A stretch of 5,628 nt of DNA from Pseudomonadota bacterium (GCA_947474905.1 CANJKQ010000089.1:1-5628); one strand, 5' to 3'. Shown: positions 1 to 5,628, numbered from the stretch's first letter. The notes: a model not told the origin generated them from the letters alone. Program-made: numbers and translations.

Positions 1-998
1 ATGCGCGCATCGATTTCCAGCGCAAGATGGAAGCCAAATATCAGGAACAGCTGACCCAGTTGCTGACGCCGCTGGTCGGGGCAGGCAATTTTTCGGCCCA
101 AGTCCAGGCCGATGTCGACCTCGACGAGACGCAGGCGACGCGCGAAAGCTATGACAAGCAGGGCGCGCTGAAGGCCGAACAGGGCAATTGGACCGCCGAC
201 AAGGCGGGGGCGCAGCCCGGCGGCGTTCCCGGATCGCTCTCCAATCAGGCGCCGCCCGCCAGCACCATCACCGCGCCCAAACAGGCCGCTGGCAATCCGG
301 GCGCGCCCGCCGGCGCCAATGGCGCATCGACCAGCCAGCCGACCGGTGGCGCCAATGGCCCCGCCGACAGTGCCAAACAGTCCGACAGCTATGCCCGTGC
401 CTTTGATCTGGGCAAGGAAGTGTCGGTGACGCGCGCCTCGCCGGGGAAGGTCAAGCGGCTGTCGGTCGCCGTGGTGCTGCGCGATCCCGAAACCGGCCGA
501 CCGCGCAATGCGGTTGAGCTGCAGCAGGTGACCGATCTCGTCCGTGCCGCCGTCGGCTATGATGCCAGCCGCAATGACCAGGTAACGGTGATCTCGCGCC
601 GCTTTGCCGCCACCGCCAATGGCGCGGCGGGCGATAGCGCCAAGGCCGCCTGGTATGATGCGGCCTGGGTGCCGGTGGTTGCGCGCAACGTTACCGCGCT
701 CGTCATCGCGCTGCTCGTGCTGATGCTGGGGGTGCGCCCCCTGGCCAAGGCGCTGATGAAGCGGCGCGATGATGTGCCGACGGCGCAGCCCGCGTTCCAG
801 CCCGCCCCGATCGCCTTTGATCAGGATAGCGGCCAGCCGGTGCCCGCGCCGCCGCGTCGCCCGTCGATCAGCATCGAAATGCTCGAACAGACGCGCGGCT
901 ATGACGATCGCATTGCCATGGTTCAGGGCTTTACCCGCGAAAACCCGACCCGCGCCGCGCTTGCCGTGCGCGACATGATCAAGACGGACGCCCGGTGA
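1..998 (+). CDS. fliF: Flagellar MS-ring protein FliF, C-terminal part (5' end outside window)
   Basis: FliF oligomerises into the MS ring in the inner membrane, the base on which the rotor and export apparatus are built. The reading frame is open from the first complete codon at position 3, so the gene began upstream; the ATG at 27 lies inside conserved sequence and is not the start. The fragment has 331 residues. Residues 1-60 match the family's periplasmic segment (RIDFQRK, then LTPLVGAGNFSAQV). Residues 66-127 are a Gly/Ala/Pro/Gln-rich, probably disordered loop containing the family-typical GVPGSLSN (74-81). A second folded stretch, about 128-205, resumes the periplasmic region. A transmembrane helix spans about 225-244 (VTALVIALLVLMLG) and is followed by basic KALMKRRDD. 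The cytoplasmic tail ends in a conserved FliG-binding segment, about 288-331 (SISIEMLEQ, YDDRIAMVQGF, NPTRAALAVRDMI). The stop TGA at 996-998 overlaps the fliG start. The family assignment is firm; the N-terminal half and first membrane helix cannot be seen. Confidence 0.96.
   Translation, partial: ARIDFQRKMEAKYQEQLTQLLTPLVGAGNFSAQVQADVDLDETQATRESYDKQGALKAEQGNWTADKAGAQPGGVPGSLSNQAPPASTITAPKQAAGNPGAPAGANGASTSQPTGGANGPADSAKQSDSYARAFDLGKEVSVTRASPGKVKRLSVAVVLRDPETGRPRNAVELQQVTDLVRAAVGYDASRNDQVTVISRRFAATANGAAGDSAKAAWYDAAWVPVVARNVTALVIALLVLMLGVRPLAKALMKRRDDVPTAQPAFQPAPIAFDQDSGQPVPAPPRRPSISIEMLEQTRGYDDRIAMVQGFTRENPTRAALAVRDMIKTDAR
313..325 (+). repeat. GCGCCAATGGCGC inverted-repeat word, copy in fliF loop
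   Basis: The 13 bases form a perfect inverted repeat (GCGCCA / TGGCGC) around a central A. They lie in the sequence encoding the low-complexity periplasmic loop of FliF. A partial second copy (eleven of thirteen bases, GCGCCAATGGC) follows at 349-359. Both encode an Ala-Asn-Gly step, so the repetition may simply reflect protein composition. Confidence 0.5.
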
Positions 999-1000
999 TG
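995..1000 (+). promoter_or_regulatory. fliF/fliG stop-start overlap
   Basis: The bases GTGATG hold the fliF stop TGA (996-998) and the fliG ATG (998-1000), sharing one base. This arrangement lets a terminating ribosome restart on fliG. Only a weak purine match (GGA at 986-988) precedes it. Confidence 0.75.
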
Positions 1001-2005
1001 GAACAGCCTGCGAAAACCTATTCGGGCGTCGAACGCGCTGCCGTGCTGATGATGCTGGTGGGCGATGACGAAGCCGCCGCGATCCTGCAAAAGCTTGAGC
1101 CTGACGAGGTGCGCGAGCTTGGCCGCGCCATGTTCGCGGTCGCCGATGTGACCGAGCAAGAGGTCGAAAGCGTGCTCGATGATTTCGTCGGCAAGGCGCG
1201 CGATCGCACGGCCGTGGGCTTTGACCCCAGACCCAAGATCGAAAGCGTGATGACGCGCGCCCTGGGCCAGGAAAAGGCGGAGAATGTGCTGGCGCGCATC
1301 ACCCCTGCCCAGGATGCCTGCGAAATCGACCTGCTCGACTGGATGGAGGCAAGCGACATTGCCGCGCTGGTCGAAAAGGAACACCCGCAAATCGCCGCCG
1401 TGCTGATCGCCAATCTTGATCCATCGGTCGCCGCCCAGGTGCTGGAGCTGCTGCCCGAAGCGATCCAGCCCGAAATCGTCCACCGCGTCGCGACCCTGGG
1501 TCCAGTGACGCCAGAGGCGGTGGAGACGTTGAAGTCGATGGTCGCCAGCGTCACCACCGGTCGCCGGTCATCGGCGGGCGTGGTGATTGGCGGCACGCGC
1601 GAGGCGGCCAAGATCATGTCGTCGGCGCGCAAGGCAACCGAACAGCGCGTCATGCCCAAGCTCGCCAAGATGGACCGCGATGTCGCGCGCGCGATTGAGG
1701 AAGCGATGTTCGTCTTCGACAATCTGCTCGAGCTCGACGACAAGAATCTCGGCACGCTGATCCGCAATATCGATGGCGACATCCTGACTCGCGCGCTGAA
1801 GGGCGTTGATGAGGCGGCGCGCAACCGGTTCCTGGGCTGCATGTCGGCACGCGCGGCCGATTCGATCCGCGACGAAATGGAAGCACGCGGGCCAATGCGC
1901 CTGTCCGAAGTCCTCGAAGCGCAAAAGGCGATCATCCAGATTGCGCGCAATCTTGCCAAGGACGGCACGATCATGATGGGCGGTGGCGAGGACGATTATG
2001 TCTGA
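998..2005 (+). CDS. fliG: Flagellar motor switch protein FliG
   Basis: FliG forms the upper ring of the cytoplasmic switch complex. It binds FliF with its N-terminal domain and FliM with its middle domain, and meets the stator (MotA-type) with its C-terminal domain. The product has 335 residues, close to the family norm. The N-terminal domain starts at GVERAAVLMMLVG (10-22). The middle domain carries the EHPQ signature (128-131). The C-terminal domain has MFVFDNL (237-243) and ARGPMRLSEV (296-305), and the protein ends GGGEDDYV, like the E. coli GSGEDTYV end. By manual alignment the five E. coli torque residues K264, R281, D288, D289 and R297 correspond to K268, R285, D292, E293 and R301, so all charges are kept. 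The ATG at 998 is chosen because it overlaps the fliF stop by one base (TGATG). A GTG at 995 would add a single residue. The upstream Shine-Dalgarno is weak (GGA at 986-988). Confidence 0.97.
   Translation: MEQPAKTYSGVERAAVLMMLVGDDEAAAILQKLEPDEVRELGRAMFAVADVTEQEVESVLDDFVGKARDRTAVGFDPRPKIESVMTRALGQEKAENVLARITPAQDACEIDLLDWMEASDIAALVEKEHPQIAAVLIANLDPSVAAQVLELLPEAIQPEIVHRVATLGPVTPEAVETLKSMVASVTTGRRSSAGVVIGGTREAAKIMSSARKATEQRVMPKLAKMDRDVARAIEEAMFVFDNLLELDDKNLGTLIRNIDGDILTRALKGVDEAARNRFLGCMSARAADSIRDEMEARGPMRLSEVLEAQKAIIQIARNLAKDGTIMMGGGEDDYV
1988..2005 (+). promoter_or_regulatory. fliH ribosome binding site and fliG/fliH overlap
   Basis: GAGGA at 1988-1992 lies five bases before the fliH ATG (1998), inside the last codons of fliG, and the two genes overlap by 8 bases. 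This is the best Shine-Dalgarno among the overlapping junctions, and it decides the ATG over the upstream in-frame GTG at 1983. Confidence 0.8.
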
Positions 2006-2723
2006 GTTCACCGCCGGGTTCGCCTCCCGCCTTGATGCGGCGGCGCGGGCACTTGCCCTGTCGCACGCGCAATTGCCGGAGGGCTTTGCCCCGCGCAGCC
2101 TGAAGGCGCGTGCCGCCGGTCGGGCGCGAACGGAAAGCGACGGCCCTGTCAGTTTCGCGCCGCAAGCGCCAGGCGCCCGTTTTCGTAAAGGCGATGGCGA
2201 CGAGGCGAGCGGCCCTATCGGCGCCGGCGGCTTTGCCGATTCGATGACCAGCGCAGGCACCAATGGCTATGCCGAGGGGTTTCGCGATGGCTATGAACAA
2301 GCCGCGCTGGAGCAGCAGCGCGACACCGCGCTGATCGAGGGCCTGGCCCAGGCGCTCGATGCGGGCGTGCGGGTTGATCGTGACATGGTGGCGGCCCGGT
2401 TGCGGCAAACCGTGCTGTTCCTGGTCAGCAAGCTGGTGGGGGAGGTCGGCATCGCGCCCGATCTGCTGGCCCGGCGCATCCAGACCGCAGTCGATCTGGT
2501 CGCCGACAGCGCCGAGGCGGTGCAGGTGCGCCTCCACCCCGATGATATCGCCCTGCTGCCGGCTGACATGCCGGCCATGATCCAGCCGATCGCTGATGAG
2601 GCGATGGCGCGGGGCGCCTTTGTGATCGACGCTGGCGGCACCATAATTGAGGATGGGCCTGATATCTGGCTTGAGCAGCTGGCCCAGGCGATTGACCGGG
2701 TTGGCGTGCCGCCCGCATGTTGA
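1998..2723 (+). CDS. fliH: Flagellar export ATPase regulator FliH
   Basis: FliH dimers bind the N-terminus of the ATPase FliI, restrain its activity and tether it to the switch protein FliN beneath the export gate. Family identity rests on position between fliG and fliI, length (241 residues, near that of enteric FliH), and layout. Residues 1-85 are low-complexity and charged, probably disordered. A glycine repeat at G90, G94 and G98 (GYAEGFRDGYEQA) has the GxxxGxxxG pattern typical of FliH central helices. Residues 100-170 are helical (LEQQRDTALIEGLAQAL; VAARLRQTVLFLVSKLVGEV). The C-terminal domain includes VQVRLHPDDIALL (175-187), the V-type-ATPase-E-like part that contacts FliI. The ATG at 1998 overlaps the fliG end by 8 bases and has GAGGA at 1988-1992, five bases upstream. 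A GTG at 1983 would add MARTI without gain. The conserved N-terminal tryptophans of enteric FliH are not seen; F4 and F8 lie nearby. FliH sequences diverge strongly, so the call leans partly on context. Confidence 0.9.
   Translation: MSEFTAGFASRLDAAARALALSHAQLPEGFAPRSLKARAAGRARTESDGPVSFAPQAPGARFRKGDGDEASGPIGAGGFADSMTSAGTNGYAEGFRDGYEQAALEQQRDTALIEGLAQALDAGVRVDRDMVAARLRQTVLFLVSKLVGEVGIAPDLLARRIQTAVDLVADSAEAVQVRLHPDDIALLPADMPAMIQPIADEAMARGAFVIDAGGTIIEDGPDIWLEQLAQAIDRVGVPPAC
2704..2723 (+). promoter_or_regulatory. fliH/fliI overlap without a clear ribosome binding site
   Basis: The fliI ATG (2717-2719) precedes the fliH TGA (2721-2723), giving a 7-base overlap. The twelve bases before the ATG are C-rich and have no purine tract complementary to the 16S rRNA tail. 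Initiation therefore probably depends on ribosomes finishing fliH, which would tie FliI amounts to those of its regulator FliH. The coupling is inferred, not shown. Confidence 0.6.
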
Positions 2724-4045
2724 CGCGCTTCGCCGCCGATTATCTCGATGGCCTTGCCGCTGCCGAGTTCACGCCGGCGCCGCGCGTGGCGGGGCGATTG
2801 GCATCCTATGACGGCTTGCTGATGGAAGCGACGGGCCTGACGCTGCCGGTGGGCACCGTCTGCGCGATCGGATCAGGCACGGAACGGGTGGAGGCTGAAG
2901 TCATCGGCTTTCGTTCGGGCCGCACCTTGCTCATGAATCTAGGCGGATCGACCGCGCTGCTCCCCAATGCGCCCGTCCGGCCGATCGGCCCGCCGGGCGA
3001 GGCCGAAGTTGGTCACGCGCTGCTCGGTCGCGTCATCGATGGGGCGGGCAAGCCGATCGATGGCCTGGGGCCGGTGCGCGGCGCCGGGCGCTGGCCGCTC
3101 GCCGGCAAGCCCGCCAACCCGCTCGATCGTGGCCGCGTCCTCAAACCCATGGATGTCGGCGTCCGCGCGATCAACGGCTTGCTCACGATCGGCCAGGGCC
3201 AGCGCATCGGCATCATGGCGGGCTCGGGTGTCGGCAAATCGGTGCTGCTCGGCATGATCGTGCGCGCCGCGCAAGCCGATGTCATCGTCATCGGGCTGAT
3301 CGGCGAGCGCAGCCGCGAAGTCGCCGATTTTCTTGAAACCAAGGTGGCGGGCGAGGCGCGCAAGCGTTCGGTCGTCGTCGCGGTGCCCGCCAATCACTCG
3401 CCGGTGCTGCGCATTCGCGGCGCGCTGAGGGCTACCGCCATTGCCGAAGCTTTCCGCGCGGAGGGCAGGAATGTCCTCCTCATCATGGATTCGCTGACGC
3501 GCGTTGCCCATGCCGGTCGCGAGATCGGCCTGGCGCTGGGCGAGCCTGCTTCAGCGCGCGGCTATCCGCCGTCGGCGATCGCGATGCTGCCCAACATCAT
3601 CGAACGCGCCGGCGCCAGCGTAGCGTCAGGTGGATCGATCACCGCCATCTACACCGTGCTCGCCGATGGTGATGACGGCAATGATCCGGTCGTCGATTCG
3701 GCGCGCTCAATCCTGGACGGCCATATCGTGCTGTCGCGCGCGATGGCCGAGCGGGGCGTTTATCCCGCGATCGATGTCGGGCCGTCGGTCAGCCGCGTGA
3801 TGACCGATATTACCGAAAAGCGGCATCAGCTTGCGGCGCGGGTCTTGCGGCGGCACCTCGCCACTTATGAGGAAAATCGCGACCTCGTGCTGATGGGCGC
3901 GTATCGCAGCGGCGCTGATCCCGCCATCGATGCGGCAATTGCCTATCATGGGGCGATTCTTGAATTCATCCGCCAGGATCCCGACCAGATCGTGCCGATG
4001 GCGGAGTCGGTCGCCGAGCTGACCGGCGTGTTCGGTGATGGCTAA
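2717..4045 (+). CDS. fliI: Flagellum-specific type III export ATPase FliI
   Basis: FliI is the hexameric cytoplasmic ATPase of flagellar protein export. It is related to the F1 beta subunit and works with FliH and FliJ to unload export substrates at the FlhA/FlhB gate. The 442-residue length is normal. Residues 1-95 are the N-terminal beta-barrel domain. The P-loop AGSGVGKS is at 168-175 (K174, S175). The catalytic glutamate is E197 in LIGERSREV. Walker B is LLIMDSLTR, with D258. The ATPase alpha/beta signature PAIDVGPSVS is at 350-359. The helical C-terminal domain runs from about 365 to the end. All key catalytic residues are present, so the enzyme should be active. The start ATG at 2717 lies inside the last codons of fliH (7-base overlap). 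The preceding bases are C-rich with no clear Shine-Dalgarno, which suggests translation by coupling to fliH. The stop TAA overlaps fliJ by 8 bases. The GERSREVADF and P-loop context favour flagellar FliI over a virulence-type SctN, as do the neighbours. Confidence 0.98.
   Translation: MLTRFAADYLDGLAAAEFTPAPRVAGRLASYDGLLMEATGLTLPVGTVCAIGSGTERVEAEVIGFRSGRTLLMNLGGSTALLPNAPVRPIGPPGEAEVGHALLGRVIDGAGKPIDGLGPVRGAGRWPLAGKPANPLDRGRVLKPMDVGVRAINGLLTIGQGQRIGIMAGSGVGKSVLLGMIVRAAQADVIVIGLIGERSREVADFLETKVAGEARKRSVVVAVPANHSPVLRIRGALRATAIAEAFRAEGRNVLLIMDSLTRVAHAGREIGLALGEPASARGYPPSAIAMLPNIIERAGASVASGGSITAIYTVLADGDDGNDPVVDSARSILDGHIVLSRAMAERGVYPAIDVGPSVSRVMTDITEKRHQLAARVLRRHLATYEENRDLVLMGAYRSGADPAIDAAIAYHGAILEFIRQDPDQIVPMAESVAELTGVFGDG
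4031..4045 (+). promoter_or_regulatory. fliI/fliJ overlap
   Basis: The fliJ ATG (4038-4040) sits 8 bases inside the end of fliI, whose TAA is 4043-4045. No convincing Shine-Dalgarno lies at the usual distance, so coupling to fliI translation is likely. Confidence 0.6.
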
Positions 4046-4457
4046 GCGCGATCGCTTTGGTCGCGTGTTGCGCGTCCGCACGCTGCAGCTCAACCTGAAG
4101 CTGGCCGAGGAGACGCGCGCGGCAGAGCGGGTGGCGAATGAGCGCGCGCTCAGCAGCCGCATCCGCCAATTATCGGAAGCCGTCGCGCCTGAGGAAAGCG
4201 CGGTCGAGGCGTTTTCCTTCATTGCCGCAGCGCATTTTCGCGAGCGCCTCCAGCAATCGGCGAGTGCCGCTGACCAGCGGGTTCGCGCGGCGGAACGGAC
4301 GTTGGAAGCCGCCAGCGAAGCCACGCGCGACGCCAAGCGCGACCAGACCGCCGTCGAAAAACTGATCGAGCGCGACATGGCGCGCGAGGCGTTGAAAGCC
4401 CTGCGCGCGCTGGAAGAGGCGCCCGCTGTTCGGCGCAATCGGCACGATCCTTGCTGA
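4038..4457 (+). CDS. fliJ: Flagellar export stalk/chaperone-escort protein FliJ
   Basis: FliJ is a small antiparallel coiled coil that sits in the FliI hexamer pore like the gamma subunit of F1, links the ATPase to FlhA, and helps recycle export chaperones. The product has 139 residues, near the family norm (about 147 in Salmonella). It is almost entirely helix-forming and rich in Ala, Arg, Glu and Leu. The first helix covers about 10-50 (LQLNLKLAEETRAAERV; ALSSRIRQLSEAV). A break around P51 and the segment AFSFIAAAHF (58-67) separate it from a second long helix, about 68-128, containing VEKLIERDMAREAL, which resembles the usual C-terminal FliJ pattern. The tail APAVRRNRHDPC is not recognisable. 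The ATG at 4038 overlaps the fliI end by 8 bases; a GTG at 4035 would add only one residue. There is no strong Shine-Dalgarno. Primary sequence similarity in this family is weak, so the identification depends on position after fliI, size and coiled-coil character. Confidence 0.88.
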   Translation: MAKRDRFGRVLRVRTLQLNLKLAEETRAAERVANERALSSRIRQLSEAVAPEESAVEAFSFIAAAHFRERLQQSASAADQRVRAAERTLEAASEATRDAKRDQTAVEKLIERDMAREALKALRALEEAPAVRRNRHDPC

Positions 4458-4466
4458 TCCACGCGC

Positions 4467-4486
4467 GGGCGGCACTGACGCTGCCC
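4467..4486 (+). other. Hairpin in the fliJ-fliK gap
   Basis: The arm GGGCGGC (4467-4473) can pair with GCTGCCC (4480-4486), giving seven pairs including one G-T wobble, around the six-base loop ACTGAC. It lies ten bases after the fliJ stop and four bases before the fliK Shine-Dalgarno. No T-tract follows, so it is not an intrinsic terminator. It could affect mRNA processing or fliK initiation, or be a chance GC-rich pairing. Confidence 0.45.
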
Positions 4487-4490
4487 AAGC

Positions 4491-4495
4491 GGGGA
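4491..4495 (+). promoter_or_regulatory. fliK ribosome binding site
   Basis: GGGGA lies five bases before the fliK ATG at 4501. fliK is the only gene here not overlapping its predecessor, and this site provides for independent initiation and supports the chosen start. Confidence 0.75.
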
Positions 4496-4500
4496 CAGGC

Positions 4501-5628
4501 ATGGCAGCGATTTCCATCGTCACCACGGGCACGACGGCGCCATCGGCATCAACGTCGGCGAGCGCCAATGGCGCGTCGGCGGCTGAATCGGCTAACGGCT
4601 TTGCGGCGTTGCTGGCCGGATCGGGCGATGACAGCCCGGTGGCGCCAGGCGCGGCAAGCAGCACGTTGGACCGGCAAGACCTTGCCGTCAGCGGCAAGGA
4701 TCTGCCTGACGATGATCGGGATCACGACGACAAGGACCAGACGGCGGACGGCGAAACGGACGCGGCTGCTGCGCTGATCTGGCTTGCGCTCGCGGTGCCG
4801 ACCGTCGCCCCGGCGGTAACCGCCAGCACGGACAGCACGCCAAAGGCCGACGTGTCGACGGTGGCGGCGGCAACCGGCCCGGCCTCTGCTGGTCCATCGG
4901 CCCCCAATAGCGCCGCTGTGACGGACGCGCTGCCGGGCAACGATAATGATGGCGCCGATGCGCCGCCGGCGGACAAGGCGCCCGCCGCAACCCCGACCGC
5001 GCCTAGCCTGGACGCAAAGACGGCCGCCGCTGCCGCTGCCCCGCGTGACCCCGTCGCCATTCTTGCCGATGCGTTGCGCGACCGGCTGGGCAAGGACGGC
5101 GCGTCGTCCAAGCCAGCGCCGGATGCCGCGGCAACCGCCATCGCTGCCGCCGCGACCGCGAAAGCAGCAATCGCCAGCAACGCCGACGCCACGTCGGCGA
5201 CTCCGGTCGAGGGCCAGTCCGGCGCCACCACCGCACCGGCGGCTGCGATCGATGGTCAGCCTCGTAACGCTGCCGCGCCCGCCAACGCCGCCGCCACGCC
5301 CGCGTTGGCCAATGTAAGCAACACTCCTGCCGCGCCCATCATCGGCTCGGTTCAGCCCGCCGCCCAGGCATTCGCCGCCGCGCTACACACGCCCCAGCCC
5401 GTCGCCAGGCGCAGCAATCGCGAGGAAAGCGGCGGCGCCTTTGCCGTGTCGTCGACCGGCGCCACCGATACGCGTCTGCCAACGCTTGATGCCGCGCCCG
5501 CCGGCACCATCGACACCCGCCACGCCAAATGGGTCGACGGCATCATCGATCATATCGAGTTACTGAAAGATGCCGCCAATGCGGGCGACACCCGCATCCG
5601 TCTGCTTCCCGATGCGCTCGGCAAGATC
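4501..5628 (+). CDS. fliK: Flagellar hook-length control protein FliK, N-terminal part (3' end outside window)
   Basis: FliK is exported during hook assembly as a molecular ruler. Its C-terminal domain then contacts FlhB and switches export from hook to filament subunits. From the ATG at 4501 the frame stays open for 376 codons to the window edge, and that ATG is its only Met codon. GGGGA (4491-4495) sits five bases upstream. Residues 1-65 are Ser/Thr/Ala-rich with an amphipathic NGFAALLAG (32-40). Residues 70-87 are strongly acidic. LIWLALAVP (92-100) is hydrophobic. Residues 101-300 form an Ala/Pro/Thr linker (69 Ala in 200 by hand count). Folded sequence returns at W344 (WVDGIIDHIELLKDA), followed by RIRLLPDALGKI (365-376). 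This matches the start of the conserved hook-length domain, whose typical pattern is R-L-x-P-x-x-L-G. The identification rests on that motif plus position after fliJ. The rest of the domain lies downstream. The linker itself has no alignable similarity that I can recognise. Confidence 0.9.
   Translation, partial: MAAISIVTTGTTAPSASTSASANGASAAESANGFAALLAGSGDDSPVAPGAASSTLDRQDLAVSGKDLPDDDRDHDDKDQTADGETDAAAALIWLALAVPTVAPAVTASTDSTPKADVSTVAAATGPASAGPSAPNSAAVTDALPGNDNDGADAPPADKAPAATPTAPSLDAKTAAAAAAPRDPVAILADALRDRLGKDGASSKPAPDAAATAIAAAATAKAAIASNADATSATPVEGQSGATTAPAAAIDGQPRNAAAPANAAATPALANVSNTPAAPIIGSVQPAAQAFAAALHTPQPVARRSNREESGGAFAVSSTGATDTRLPTLDAAPAGTIDTRHAKWVDGIIDHIELLKDAANAGDTRIRLLPDALGKI
4562..4574 (+). 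repeat. GCGCCAATGGCGC inverted-repeat word, copy in fliK
   Basis: This is an identical 13-base copy of the word at 313-325, here in the Ser/Ala-rich N-terminal part of fliK and again encoding Ala-Asn-Gly-Ala. A shorter form (CGCCAATGGCGC) occurs at 614-625 in fliF. Confidence 0.5.

Noticed and set aside
983..1000. GTG starts one to five codons upstream of the chosen ATG for fliG (995), fliH (1983) and fliJ (4035)
   Set aside because: Each adds only one to five residues with no conserved sequence and no better ribosome binding site than the ATG.
1018..1974. Long open frame (318 codons) on the minus strand, antisense to fliG
   Set aside because: It mirrors fliG codons in GC-rich DNA. The product is Ser/Arg/Ala-rich with no recognisable motif, and the + strand frame is a certain fliG.
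3707..4462. 251-codon open frame on the minus strand across the fliI end and fliJ
   Set aside because: It crosses two genes and shows no domain; typical antisense shadow of high-GC coding sequence.
4467..4486. Intrinsic terminator between fliJ and fliK
   Set aside because: The hairpin has no T-tract after it; the next bases are AAGCGGGG, so transcription should continue into fliK.
4451..4777. Alternative + strand frame starting near the fliJ end and reading through the fliK start
   Set aside because: It gives an Arg-rich product with no motif and is out of frame with the fliK C-terminal domain. The ATG at 4501 has the better ribosome binding site.
4722..5231. Minus-strand frame rich in Ala and hydrophobic residues that resembles a membrane or secreted protein
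   Set aside because: It is the complement of the Ala/Pro/Thr-rich fliK linker, whose + strand frame runs unbroken from a good ribosome binding site into the hook-length domain.
4501..5628. Possible frameshift or pseudogene, because the fliK N-terminal region is so low in complexity
   Set aside because: The frame has no stop over 376 codons and leads into the recognisable RIRLLPDALGKI motif in the same frame, so the gene looks intact as far as visible.
1..5628. A novel or undescribed system hidden in the window
   Set aside because: Every stretch longer than 43 bases is taken by a recognisable flagellar gene in canonical order, with no foreign gene, repeat array or unexplained gap.

Overview
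This window is a stretch of a flagellar export/basal-body operon, all on the + strand, in the order fliF (3' part), fliG, fliH, fliI, fliJ, fliK (5' part). The DNA is GC-rich with strong G/C preference at third codon positions. The gene order and protein sequences fit an alphaproteobacterium, most likely a sphingomonad (Sphingomonas or a relative). That assignment rests on recalled family resemblance and was not checked by a search.

Layout: positions 1-998 encode the C-terminal 331 residues of the MS-ring protein FliF. Positions 998-2005 encode the rotor/switch protein FliG. Positions 1998-2723 encode FliH, 2717-4045 the export ATPase FliI, and 4038-4457 the coiled-coil stalk protein FliJ. 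A 43-base gap (4458-4500) follows. It contains a small hairpin and a good Shine-Dalgarno sequence. The gap leads into fliK, which stays open from 4501 to the window end and is cut just as its conserved C-terminal hook-length domain begins. The first four gene junctions overlap by 1, 8, 7 and 8 bases, so the genes are probably co-transcribed and translationally coupled. No stretch longer than 43 bases lacks a gene. I see no promoter, terminator, RNA gene, mobile element or CRISPR array.

How the genes work together: FliF forms the inner-membrane MS ring, and its C-terminal tail anchors FliG, which takes torque from the stator. Beneath the ring, FliH, FliI and FliJ form the ATPase complex that feeds the flagellar type III export gate. 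FliK is exported through that gate, measures hook length and switches the gate from hook to filament substrates.

I found no undescribed system; this is a canonical flagellar cluster. The points worth a second look are local: a hairpin at the only uncoupled junction, an unusually Ala-rich and aromatic-free FliK linker, two Phe-x-x-x-Leu motifs in FliK, and a 13-base inverted-repeat word shared by the low-complexity parts of fliF and fliK.
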